Shown: piece by piece, positions 50,762 to 58,453 of the stretch
Layout: each line of letters begins with the position of its first letter
How positions within the stretch are numbered: the first letter of the stretch is position 1
DNA from: CAXSEF01 sp964236535
GTDB taxonomy: Bacteria; Pseudomonadota; Alphaproteobacteria; Acetobacterales; Acetobacteraceae
Length of the DNA: 64,000 nt
Assembly (NCBI GenBank): GCA_964236535.1
Contig: CAXSEF010000001.1
Location: forward strand, 62,001-126,000
Direction: 5' to 3'
Notes under the pieces: generated by a model
What the model saw: the letters and a program-made list of their open reading frames with translations, nothing else
The model's database searches: none
Told to the model about the DNA's origin: nothing
Made by a program: the position numbers and the translations under genes

Positions 50762-51406
50762 TCAGATCCGCTCGCTCACCGCGATTGCGACCTTGCAGCC
50801 GGTCTTGATCAGCGCGCAGAGCACCTTGTAGCCCGGCGTCAGCTCGGCCTCGTTGTCCAGGCCGATGTCGCGGTGCTCCAGCTCCTCCTCGCGGAAGGCG
50901 TCGATGGTGGCGCGCAGCTCGGCCTCGTCCTCGCCGAGCGCCTCGTACTGGGCGGCGTAGTGCTCGTCGATCGCCTCCTCGACGGCGACCGTGCAGGCCA
51001 TCGCGGCTCGCTCGCCGAGGGCTGCGGTCGCGGCGCCGAGCGCGAAGCCGGCAATGTGCCAGAGTGGCAGCAGCAGGGTCGGGCGGACACGGCGGCTGGC
51101 GACCAGGCCGGCGAAGGTGTCGAGGTGGACCTGCTCCTGGGCCTGCATGTGGCGCAGGATGTCGGCCTTGTCGCTCGCGTGCAGGACGGCGAGCTGGCCC
51201 TGGTAGATGCGCTTGGCGCCGTATTCGCCGGCGTGGTCGACGCGAATCAGGCGCTCCAGGAACTGGCGCGGGGTCGGGTCGCCGGGCAGACGGGCGCCAG
51301 CGGGGCGCGGCGGCGGGCTTGCGGCGGGGCGCGTGGGGGGATCCGATGCGGTCGAGGCCGTAGAAGCGAGGGCTGTCCCGGCGTTCAGGCTGGTGTGGTC
51401 GTCCAT
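50762..51406 (-). CDS. coq7: demethoxyubiquinone hydroxylase (Coq7 family)
   Basis: 214 residues from the ATG at 51406 (GGAGG upstream). A di-iron four-helix protein: Glu61 in DHAGEYGA, Glu91 and His94 in EQVHLDT, a glutamate of AVEEAIDEHY (143-144), and Glu175/His178 in EELEHRD. It hydroxylates the quinone ring in a late ubiquinone step, which fits an organism with a quinone-dependent complex I. The first 22 bases overlap the end of dsbB. Confidence 0.93.
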   Translation of the reverse strand: MDDHTSLNAGTALASTASTASDPPTRPAASPPPRPAGARLPGDPTPRQFLERLIRVDHAGEYGAKRIYQGQLAVLHASDKADILRHMQAQEQVHLDTFAGLVASRRVRPTLLLPLWHIAGFALGAATAALGERAAMACTVAVEEAIDEHYAAQYEALGEDEAELRATIDAFREEELEHRDIGLDNEAELTPGYKVLCALIKTGCKVAIAVSERI

Positions 51407-51996
51407 GGCTGCCTCCGCGCGCTGCGTGACAGGGAGATGGCGAGACCGGCGGCGAACACCAGGGCGTACAGGCCGCCGAACGCCGCCATCGACACCGGCA
51501 GACCCGGCACCAGGAAGGTGGGCGCCTCGCAGGGCTTGGATGGATGGGCGGGCATCGCGGCAAGGCGCGCCGCGAGGGCGCTGGCGGCGGTGGCGGGGTC
51601 GGCGGCGCCAGTGGGAAGGGCGGCGGCGAGGCGCGGCGCGGCGCATTCGGGCAGCGGGCTCGGCCACCACCCCTGCTCGACGCCGACATGCAGCGCGCCG
51701 AGCCCGGCAGCCACGCCGAAGGCGGCGGCGGCGAGCCAGAGCAGCGCGCGCGCGCCACGCGGGCGCAGCACGGCAGCCAGCAGCGCGAGGGCGATCACCA
51801 CCCGGTACGGCCAGCGCTCGACCAGGCAGAGCGCGCAGGGCACCAGGCCGGCGAGGCGCTCCGCACCCTGTGCCACCGCGAGGGCGAACGCGCCGCCGCT
51901 CGCCGCGGCGAGCGCCAGCCCGGTGTTGCGCTGCGGCGGCGTGGCCACGCCGCGGGCGGGCGTGACCTGGGCAGTGTTGCCGGATGCTTCGCTCAT
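51385..51996 (-). CDS. dsbB: disulfide bond formation protein B
   Basis: 203 residues, four membrane helices. The quinone-linked redox pair Cys54-Cys57 (CALC) lies in the first periplasmic loop, and the second pair Cys118 and Cys156 in the long second loop (PECAAP, KPCEAP). It reoxidises DsbA and passes electrons to ubiquinone in the inner membrane. It overlaps coq7 by 22 bases, an interesting coupling of a quinone user and a quinone-making enzyme. Confidence 0.9.
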   Translation of the reverse strand: MSEASGNTAQVTPARGVATPPQRNTGLALAAASGGAFALAVAQGAERLAGLVPCALCLVERWPYRVVIALALLAAVLRPRGARALLWLAAAAFGVAAGLGALHVGVEQGWWPSPLPECAAPRLAAALPTGAADPATAASALAARLAAMPAHPSKPCEAPTFLVPGLPVSMAAFGGLYALVFAAGLAISLSRSARRQPWTTTPA

Positions 51997-52226
51997 GGTC
52001 CTGCTATGAACTGGCGGGACGGCCGGAACAACCCGTCGCGGCGATCGTTGCAGTTCAGTGGCGGTCTCGGCTGCGGTCGAGCTTTGGGCGCGTTTCTTGG
52101 AAGCGGCGTGACTGGACGCGCCAATACTCCGCGGCGGCGAGCCTGTTCATGTCGCTGTGCACCACTCTTGCTTGGCGCGGGTGGCACCTGTACGTTTGGG
52201 CGACCAATACGGTTCGGAGAACGAGA

Positions 52227-52592
52227 ATGAATCTGCGCGGTCTGCTGGATACCGTCCGCAATGCCCTCGGTCAGGGCGGCAAGGCGACCAGCCCTGCGCC
52301 GTCCGCTGCGCCGCGCCCCGCTGCGCCGACACCTCGCCCGGTGTCCGCCGCGCCCCCTGCCCCGATTTCGGCACCGGTCCCGGCACCGGTGGAGGATTCG
52401 GCGGCCAAGACCCCTGCCCTGTCGACCACGGCCACCCTGGTCCGCTCGGTGCGCGCCGGCGGACAGGTGCTGCCGGCGGGCACCGCGGTGCGTATCGTGA
52501 CCATCCACGGCAAGGGCAGCGCCTACACCGTACAGTTCAGCGCATCCGCAGCGATGGCAACGATTGAAGGCGGCGCCCTGCGCATCGGCTGA
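52227..52592 (+). CDS. small protein of unknown function, Pro/Ala linker plus C-terminal beta domain
   Basis: 121 residues. An amphipathic N-terminal helix (MNLRGLLDTVRNALGQGG), a 45-residue Ala/Pro/Ser linker, and a compact C-terminal segment of about 50 residues (TLVRSVRAGGQVLPAGTAVR and onward) with alternating strands and Gly turns. No signal peptide. I do not recognise the family. It is divergent from dsbB across a 230-base gap and is followed by a large imperfect palindrome. Confidence 0.65.
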   Translation: MNLRGLLDTVRNALGQGGKATSPAPSAAPRPAAPTPRPVSAAPPAPISAPVPAPVEDSAAKTPALSTTATLVRSVRAGGQVLPAGTAVRIVTIHGKGSAYTVQFSASAAMATIEGGALRIG

Positions 52593-52611
52593 AAGCCTGT
52601 TCGGGACTCCA

Positions 52612-52718
52612 CTCTGCCGGTCATCTGACGCGCTTGCGCCGTGCTCCGATGCTCAAGGCCCTCCTGGGGGCCGCTCCGCTCCGATGCTCGCACAAGCGCG
52701 CCAGCTGACTCGGCAGAG
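52612..52718. repeat. 107-base imperfect palindrome (bidirectional terminator or element remnant)
   Basis: The left arm (52612-52639, beginning CTCTGCCG and ending GCGCTTGCGC) pairs with the right arm (52690-52718, beginning GCACAAGCGC and ending CGGCAGAG) with few mismatches. The loop holds a 12-base direct repeat GCTCCGATGCTC (52643 and 52678) and a small hairpin GGCCC/GGGCC. It sits between convergent genes. Confidence 0.6.
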
Positions 52719-52788
52719 CGAGTTCGCGGAGAAGCTTTCAGGCACTCGATCGGCCCTGGACGGGCTCAAGGGTATTCACGGGCATGGA

Positions 52789-52851
52789 GGCCGGTCCGGG
52801 GGCGGCTCGCCTCTGGCGGGTCTGGGCAGAGCCCAGCCTTGGCTTTGCTGC
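52789..52851 (-). repeat. partial dispersed repeat after the flavoprotein gene
   Basis: GGGGCGGCTCGCCTCTGGCGGG then GGGTCTGGGCAGAGCCCAG and CCTTGG...TTTGCTG, at the stop codon of the minus-strand flavoprotein gene. Confidence 0.65.
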
Positions 52852-54401
52852 TAGTACACGTCGCGCTGGTAGCGCCCCTGGCGGGCGAGGGTGGCGATCC
52901 ATTCCCTGGCCTGGGGCTCGTCGAGCCCGCCCTGTGTCATGGCGACCCGACGGAGCGCCAGGTCGACGTCGCGGGCCATGCGCGAGGCGTCGCCGCAGAC
53001 GTAGAACGCGGCCCCGCCCTGCAGCCAGCGCCACAGCCTCTCGCCGTGCTCGGCCATGCGGTCCTGCACGTAGATCTTGCGCGCCTGGTCGCGCGAAAAG
53101 GCGGTGTCGAGGCGGCCGAGGGTGCCGTCGGCCAGCCAGGCCCGCAGTTCGGTCTCGAACAGGAAGTCGGTGGACTGGTGCTGGTCGCCGAAGAACAGCC
53201 AGGTGCGGCCTTTCAGGCCGAGGGCGGCACGCTCCTGCAGGAAGGCGCGGAACGGGGCGATGCCGGTGCCGGGACCGCACATGATGACCGCAATTGCGGG
53301 GTCGGCGGGCAGGCGGAAATGGCTGGTGGTGACGCTGACCGGGATCGGGCCGTGGGTGTGGGCGTGGTGGGCGAGGAAGGCGCTGGCGATGCCGAGGCGG
53401 GTGCGGCCGCGTCGCTCGGCGCGGACCACGCCGACGCAGAGGTGCACCTGGCCGGGGGTGGCGCGCGGCGATGAGGCGATCGAATACAGGCGGGGCTTGA
53501 GCGCGGGGAGCGAGCGCGCGAGGTCGGCTGGCGCGGGGCGGGCGGAGGGAAAGGCCTGCAGCAGGTCGAGCAGGTCGGCGTCGGCGGGCTCGGCGCCGTC
53601 GTCGGTGAGGCGGCGCAGGGCGGCGGCGTGGTCCGGGTCGGATGCGCTCATCGCCAGGAGGTCGGTGGTGCGGTCCTGCGGGCGGGCGATGTCGTACTGG
53701 GTGGCGAAGGCCTCGCGCAGCGGGCGCTCCCGGCCGTCGGGACAGGCGACGGGCTCGTCGCCGCTGGCGCCCATGGCGGCGAGGGTGGCGTCGAGCAGAA
53801 CGGGGTCGTTGGGCGCGGCGATACCGAGGCTGTCGCCAGCCTCGTAGCGCAGGCCGCTGGTTTCGAGGTCGATGACCACGTGGCGGACGTCCTTGGCGGA
53901 GCCGTCGGCGGTGAGGCGGGTGGCAGAGAGCACGCGCGCCATGACGGGCGCGGCCTTGCTGGCCGGCAGCGCGGCAGGGGCGGTGGAGGTGGCCGGTGTG
54001 GCTGCAGGGGTGGCGGCGAGCAGCTCCTTGATCCTGCGCTGCGTGGGCCTGGCGCCGGGGACGCAGAGGCTGGTAGCGGTCTCGACGCCATCGGCGAGGG
54101 CCTCGGCGTAGGTCTGGCAGAGGTAGCCGCACTGGCCGCAGTCGAGCTGCGCCATCGCCGCCATCAGGGTGCGCCGGAGCGGCTTGCCGGCGGCGAGCGA
54201 CAGGCGCTCGTCCATCTCCAGCGCCGGGTCGTGCCAGGGGAACTCCTCGTCGTCGGGGAGCGCCTCGCCGGCCGGCAGCGGGGGCTGGGCAGCGCTGGAG
54301 CCGTAGAGGCCGGCGAGGAAACCGTTGAGCCAGGCGCGCTGCTGCGGGGTGAACGGGGCGTTGTCGGGGATCATTGGGGTCGGTGGGGTGATCGCGTTCA
54401 T
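52851..54401 (-). CDS. FAD/NADPH reductase subunit with N-terminal iron-sulfur segment (nitrite/sulfite reductase flavoprotein)
   Basis: 516 residues from the ATG at 54401. Residues 20-32 (QQRAWLNGFLAG) form a helix motif, then a Cys set Cys88, Cys91, Cys95 and Cys113 (DCGQCGYLC and SLCVPG) that looks like a [4Fe-4S] site. The rest is a CysJ/ferredoxin-reductase module with FAD motif RLYSIASSP, connecting domain, and NADPH motif CGPGTGIAPFRAF, ending GRYQRDVY as CysJ does. The flavodoxin domain of CysJ is absent. It probably delivers electrons from NADPH to the siroheme enzyme encoded upstream (NirA). Confidence 0.85.
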   Translation of the reverse strand: MNAITPPTPMIPDNAPFTPQQRAWLNGFLAGLYGSSAAQPPLPAGEALPDDEEFPWHDPALEMDERLSLAAGKPLRRTLMAAMAQLDCGQCGYLCQTYAEALADGVETATSLCVPGARPTQRRIKELLAATPAATPATSTAPAALPASKAAPVMARVLSATRLTADGSAKDVRHVVIDLETSGLRYEAGDSLGIAAPNDPVLLDATLAAMGASGDEPVACPDGRERPLREAFATQYDIARPQDRTTDLLAMSASDPDHAAALRRLTDDGAEPADADLLDLLQAFPSARPAPADLARSLPALKPRLYSIASSPRATPGQVHLCVGVVRAERRGRTRLGIASAFLAHHAHTHGPIPVSVTTSHFRLPADPAIAVIMCGPGTGIAPFRAFLQERAALGLKGRTWLFFGDQHQSTDFLFETELRAWLADGTLGRLDTAFSRDQARKIYVQDRMAEHGERLWRWLQGGAAFYVCGDASRMARDVDLALRRVAMTQGGLDEPQAREWIATLARQGRYQRDVY

Positions 54402-54429
54402 CGCTCGGGTTCTGGGAGGAGACAACTCA

Positions 54430-54611
54430 GGCAAAGAAAGGCGAGGCCAGGGCTCTGCCCTGGACCTGCTGGGGCCTGAGGCCCCAGACCCAAACATGAA
54501 AGAGGCGGCACACTGGTGGGCTTTGTGCCGCTCGGCTTTTCGCATGCCGGTCCAGAAGTGCTGCCCCTGACGGGTCCGCGTCTTGGGCGAGGGGGCAATG
54601 CCCTTGCCTTG
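54430..54611 (-). repeat. divergent dispersed repeat between nirA and the flavoprotein gene
   Basis: CCAGGGCTCTGCCCTGG, TGGGGCCTGAGGCCCCA and a long centre including CATGAAAG; the right half is only faintly similar. It lies inside the presumed operon. Confidence 0.6.
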
Positions 54612-54617
54612 ACTGCT

Positions 54618-56579
54618 TCAAGGGTGCGCGCCCGGGTCGGCCTCGGTCGGAACCTGATCGCCGATGTCGGGCGAGGGTGGGGCGCCGCCGGCCAATGCGG
54701 CGAGCTCGTTTTCGGAACGGGTGCGGGTCCAGGCCTGGAAGCTGTCGGCGGCGGTGCGGGTGGACTGCCAGGCGCGGAGCAGGCCGAGGACGACCGGCTG
54801 GATCTCGTCGGCCGGGATCTTCTCGCGGATCTTCCGGCCGACGGCCTGCCCGACGCCGGCACCGCCGCCGAGGTGGAGGTCGTAGCCCTCGACCATGTCC
54901 TCGCCGCGCTCGACCTTGGCGCCGATCAGCCCGATGTCGCCGACGTAATGCTGGGCGCAGGAGTTGTGGCAGCCGGTGAGGTGGATGTTCACGGGCTGGT
55001 CGACGGTGATCGCGGCGTCCAGCGCGTCGGCGAGGCTGGCGGCGTCCTGCTTGGTGTAGGCGTTGGCGAACTTGCAGCCGGCGGCGCCGGTGCAGGCGAC
55101 GAGGCCGGCGCGCAGCGGGGAGGCGTCGGTGGCCAGGCCGAGGGCGCGGATCGCGGCGACGGCCTCGGGGAGGCCGTCGTCGGGGATGTCGCTGAGCAGC
55201 AGGTTCTGCCAGACGGTGAGGCGGATGGTGCCGGAGCCGTGGCGCTCGGCAATGTCGGCGAGGCCGCGCGCCTGGTCGGTGGTGATGCGGCCGACGCGGC
55301 AGAGCACGCCGACGTAGGACAGCCCGGGCTGCTTCTGCCTGTGGACGCCGAGGTGGGCGTGGCGGTCCTGCGGCGGGCCGGGCAGGATCGCGGCGTCGGC
55401 AATGCGATGCAGCGGCGTGGTCTCTCCCGGGGCGAGCGGGGGCATCGCCGTGCCGCGGCCTGGAGTGGCGGGACCGGGCCCGGCTGCCGGCCCGAGCTCG
55501 GCCTCGACGGCGTCCAGGAAGCGGGGCAGGCCCCAGGCGTCGAGCAGGTACTTCAGGCGGGACTTGGCACGGTCGGTGCGGCTGCCGTGGCGTATCCAGA
55601 CACGCAGCACGGCGTCGGCGACGCGGGTGGCGTGCTCGGGGTGCAGGACGCAGCCGGTGGGGCGGGCGAAATCGCGGTGGCCGGTGATGCCGCCGAGCGC
55701 CAGGCGGTAGTAGAGGCCCGGCTCGATGCCGTGGCCGGGCTCGACGCGGACGGCGGAGAAGCCGACGTCGTTGGTGTCCTCGAGCGTGGGAATGACGCCG
55801 CCGCCGTCGTAGGCGATGTTGAACTTGCGTGGCAGGCCGTAGAGCACCCGGTGGTTGAGGATATGGAAGTGCATCGCCCGGGCATGCGGACGGGTATCGA
55901 GCAGCTCCTGGGGGTCGATGCCGGCGGTGGCCGCGCCGGTGACGTTGCGGATGTTGTCGGCGCCGGAGCCGCGGGCGGTCATGCCCAGCTCCTGCAGGCG
56001 GGTCAGGAGCCTCGGGCCGTTGGCGGCCTGGATCTCGCGGAGCTGCAGGTTGCAGCGGGTGGTGCAGTCCAGGAACGGGGCGGCCAGCGCGTCGGCGATG
56101 TCGGCGAGGCCGCGCAGCTGGTGGGCTTCGAGAATGCCGCCGGGGATGCGCAGCCGGCACATGAAGGCGTCCTGGGTGGGACCCACGTAGAACAGGCCGT
56201 GCCAGCGGGTCAGGAAGTTGTCGTCGCCCTTGGGGAACGTGCGGCGGGCGGCGCGGGCCTCCAGCTCGTCCCAGCGGTCGAGGGGGTGGCGGGCGCGCTT
56301 GGCGCGTTCGATCGGGGAGAGCTTGCCGCCTTTCGCGAGTAGGTCGTCCTGGGCGGCGCGCTGCAGGTCGGCGGGGTCGGCGGGCTCGGCGGCTGCGGGG
56401 GGGCCGCAGGCCGGGGCGAGCGGCAGGCCGACGGCGGCACGCCGCGCCTCGACGCCAGCCATGAAGCCCTTGAGGTACTCCTGCTGCTCGTCGGAAAAGG
56501 CGCCGGACGGGGCATCGGTGGCCGGGCCGGCGACCGACGCCGAGGGTGCGGGAACGGCCGGGATGTCGTGGTCGGGCAT
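54618..56579 (-). CDS. nirA: ferredoxin/flavoprotein-dependent siroheme nitrite (or sulfite) reductase
   Basis: 653 residues from the ATG at 56579. Two half-domains with the [4Fe-4S]-siroheme ligands Cys496 and Cys502 (CTGAAGC) and Cys537 and Cys541 (TGCHNSC). The length is slightly above typical NirA because of N- and C-terminal low-complexity ends. Residues 29-42 (SDEQQEYLKGFMAG) resemble the N-terminal helix of the partner flavoprotein. The upstream nirC transporter (14 bases away) favours nitrite as substrate; sulfite is the alternative. Cytosolic assimilatory reduction to ammonia. Confidence 0.88.
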   Translation of the reverse strand: MPDHDIPAVPAPSASVAGPATDAPSGAFSDEQQEYLKGFMAGVEARRAAVGLPLAPACGPPAAAEPADPADLQRAAQDDLLAKGGKLSPIERAKRARHPLDRWDELEARAARRTFPKGDDNFLTRWHGLFYVGPTQDAFMCRLRIPGGILEAHQLRGLADIADALAAPFLDCTTRCNLQLREIQAANGPRLLTRLQELGMTARGSGADNIRNVTGAATAGIDPQELLDTRPHARAMHFHILNHRVLYGLPRKFNIAYDGGGVIPTLEDTNDVGFSAVRVEPGHGIEPGLYYRLALGGITGHRDFARPTGCVLHPEHATRVADAVLRVWIRHGSRTDRAKSRLKYLLDAWGLPRFLDAVEAELGPAAGPGPATPGRGTAMPPLAPGETTPLHRIADAAILPGPPQDRHAHLGVHRQKQPGLSYVGVLCRVGRITTDQARGLADIAERHGSGTIRLTVWQNLLLSDIPDDGLPEAVAAIRALGLATDASPLRAGLVACTGAAGCKFANAYTKQDAASLADALDAAITVDQPVNIHLTGCHNSCAQHYVGDIGLIGAKVERGEDMVEGYDLHLGGGAGVGQAVGRKIREKIPADEIQPVVLGLLRAWQSTRTAADSFQAWTRTRSENELAALAGGAPPSPDIGDQVPTEADPGAHP

Positions 56580-56593
56580 GAGCGGACCTGCGC

Positions 56594-57445
56594 CTACGAG
56601 GTGGCCAGAACCCGGGTGCCGCGAGGGGCGGCTTCGGTGGTGGTCTCGGCATCTTCGTGGGCGTGGTCGTGGGCGATGTAGAGCGCCAGGCCGGTGAAGG
56701 TGAAGCCGCCGACCAGGTTGCCGACGATGACCGGCAGCTCGTTCCACAGCAGGTATTGGACGACGGTCGCCGGGGCGCCGAGCATCAGCCCGAGCGGGAA
56801 CAACGCCATGTTGACGACGGTATGCTCGAAGCTCAGGGCGAAGAAGATCACGATCGGCGGCCAGCAGCCGATGATCTTGCCGGCCGAGGTGCTGGCGGCG
56901 AGGCCCATGGTGATGCCGAGCACGACCAGCCAGTTGCACAGCATGGCCTTGACGAACACGGTCAGCAGGCCGGCGGTGCCGAGCGCCTCGTAGCCGGCCG
57001 AGCGGGCGGCGACGGCGGCGCGGATGCGATCACCCACCGGGCCGCCGGTGTCGTGTCCGGCGCTGGTGAGTGCGATCCACATGAGGAGGGCGAAGAGCAG
57101 GGAGCCCGCGTAGTTGCCGACGAAGGTCAGCACCCAGTTGCGCACCAGCTGGGCCATGGTGGCGCGGCGGGCGATCACCGCCATCGGCAGCAGGGCGAAG
57201 GAGCCGGTGATCAGGTCGAGGCCGAGCACCATGATGATCGCCAGGCCGACCGGGAAGACCAGCGCGCCGACGATCGGCAGGCCGGTCTGCGCGGTGGCGG
57301 TGAAAGCGAAGGTGGTGGCCACGCCGAGGATGGCGCCGGCGAGCGCAGAGCGCACCAGGAGGCGGGCGGCCGACAGGCGGGCGCGGGTTGCCCCGTACTC
57401 GACCATGATGCCCACGAGACGGGCAGGAGTGATGACTTCGCTCAT
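56594..57445 (-). CDS. nirC: formate/nitrite transporter family channel
   Basis: 283 residues from the ATG at 57445 (MSEVITPARLVGIMVEYG). Six membrane helices, with family blocks FAFTATAQTGLPIVGALVFP, NWLVVLGITMGLAA and SFEHTVVNMALFPLG. A pentameric channel of the FocA/NirC type for nitrite. The frame is open far upstream (to 57736), but that portion includes repeat sequence and is rejected. It is the first gene of the nirC-nirA-flavoprotein operon. Confidence 0.9.
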   Translation of the reverse strand: MSEVITPARLVGIMVEYGATRARLSAARLLVRSALAGAILGVATTFAFTATAQTGLPIVGALVFPVGLAIIMVLGLDLITGSFALLPMAVIARRATMAQLVRNWVLTFVGNYAGSLLFALLMWIALTSAGHDTGGPVGDRIRAAVAARSAGYEALGTAGLLTVFVKAMLCNWLVVLGITMGLAASTSAGKIIGCWPPIVIFFALSFEHTVVNMALFPLGLMLGAPATVVQYLLWNELPVIVGNLVGGFTFTGLALYIAHDHAHEDAETTTEAAPRGTRVLATS

Positions 57446-57555
57446 TGCGGCGATGTTCCCGGATGCACGACGGAACCGGGCGCCCCGGCGAGCGGGGCTG
57501 CGGGTGCCGCATGCCGTCGGCGGACGCAACGTTCGTACCAGGGCTTGCCAGGGAC

Positions 57556-57647
57556 TGCACGCCACAAGCACTGGGGCTGCACGCCGCAAGCAAGGCTGGG
57601 CTTTGCCCAGACCCACCAGAGGCCGCGGGCCTCTGGACACCATCTGG
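57556..57647 (-). repeat. tandem 22-bp direct repeat and partial dispersed repeat upstream of nirC
   Basis: CTGCACGCCACAAGCA at 57556-57571 recurs as CTGCACGCCGCAAGCA at 57578-57593, then runs into the dispersed repeat (GGGCTTTGCCCAGACCC, CCAGAGGCCGCGGGCCTCTGG). It lies in the 335-base divergent gap between nirC and the RidA-family gene, where the promoters of both genes must also be. Confidence 0.6.
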
Positions 57648-57780
57648 TCAGGGGCTGTGGCTGCACGTCTCCTGGCCTTTGCTGCGTTCGGTTTTCCACC
57701 AGGGCGCCGCTGGCGTTTGCCGGCGGCGCACGCCACGCTGGCTGCGCAGGGCCCGACCGGCCGCCTGGGGAGAGACGCGG

Positions 57781-58254
57781 ATGACGGGACGGATCGAGGC
57801 CAGGCTGGCGGAGCTCGGGATCGTGCTGCCCAGGCCGATGGCGCCGGTGGCCAACTACGTGCCGACGGTGGCGAGCGGGCGGCTGGTCACGGTGTCGGGG
57901 CAGCTGCCGATGCAGGACGGCGCGCTGGCGGCCGCGGGACGGCTTGGCGACGGGGTGGACGTCGAGGCGGGACAGGCGGCGGCGCGGCTGTGCCTGGTCA
58001 ACGTGCTCGCGCAGCTGCGGGCGGCCTGCGGGGGGGATCTGGACCGGGTGGTGCGGGTGGTGCGGCTGGGCGGGTTCATCGCGGCCGCGGCCGAGTTCAC
58101 GCAGCACGCGCAGGTGATGAACGGGGCGTCGGACCTCGCGGTCGCGGTGTTCGGCGACGCGGGGCGGCACGCGCGCAGCACGGTGGGGGTGGCGTCGCTG
58201 CCGCTGGGGGCGGCGGTGGAGGTCGAGGGGGCGTTCGAGGTCGAACCCGGATAG
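57781..58254 (+). CDS. RidA/YjgF family protein
   Basis: 157 residues from an ATG with GGGAGAG upstream. The sequence (MAPVANYVPTVASGRLVTVS, GQLPM, ACGGDLDRVVRVVRLGGFI, SLPLGAAVEVEGAFEV) matches the RidA fold that forms trimers. Many members deaminate reactive enamine or imine intermediates from PLP enzymes, but the Arg needed for that activity is not evident at the usual place near the end, so the exact role is open. Divergent from nirC; a repeat copy separates it from the next gene. Confidence 0.82.
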   Translation: MTGRIEARLAELGIVLPRPMAPVANYVPTVASGRLVTVSGQLPMQDGALAAAGRLGDGVDVEAGQAAARLCLVNVLAQLRAACGGDLDRVVRVVRLGGFIAAAAEFTQHAQVMNGASDLAVAVFGDAGRHARSTVGVASLPLGAAVEVEGAFEVEPG

Positions 58255-58354
58255 GCACGCCGGACCAGGCTCTGGCCGGAGCGGGCAAGGCCGGCTGGAG
58301 GGGCGACCGGCGGGCGTATTGCCCGACGCCGGACCGGACGGCAGACGCCTTGAG

Positions 58355-58418
58355 GGTGCGGGTTGGGGGGCTCAGCCCCAGCGGAATACAGAGGCAGAGC
58401 CTCTGGCCTTGCCTTGAC
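58355..58418 (+). repeat. dispersed repeat, short form
   Basis: GGGGGGCTCAGCCCC then CAGAGGCAGAGCCTCTGGCCTTGC. Nearly identical, in the same orientation, to the copy at 61597 on the other side of the AT-rich insert. Confidence 0.8.
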
Positions 58419-58453
58419 CTTCCCTCGCCCGCCGCCGCCGCCATATCCGGGGG

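Noticed and set aside
57446..57736. 97-codon N-terminal extension of NirC
   Set aside because: Contains repeat-derived sequence and no signal for the channel family; MSEVITPARL at 57445 is the natural start.
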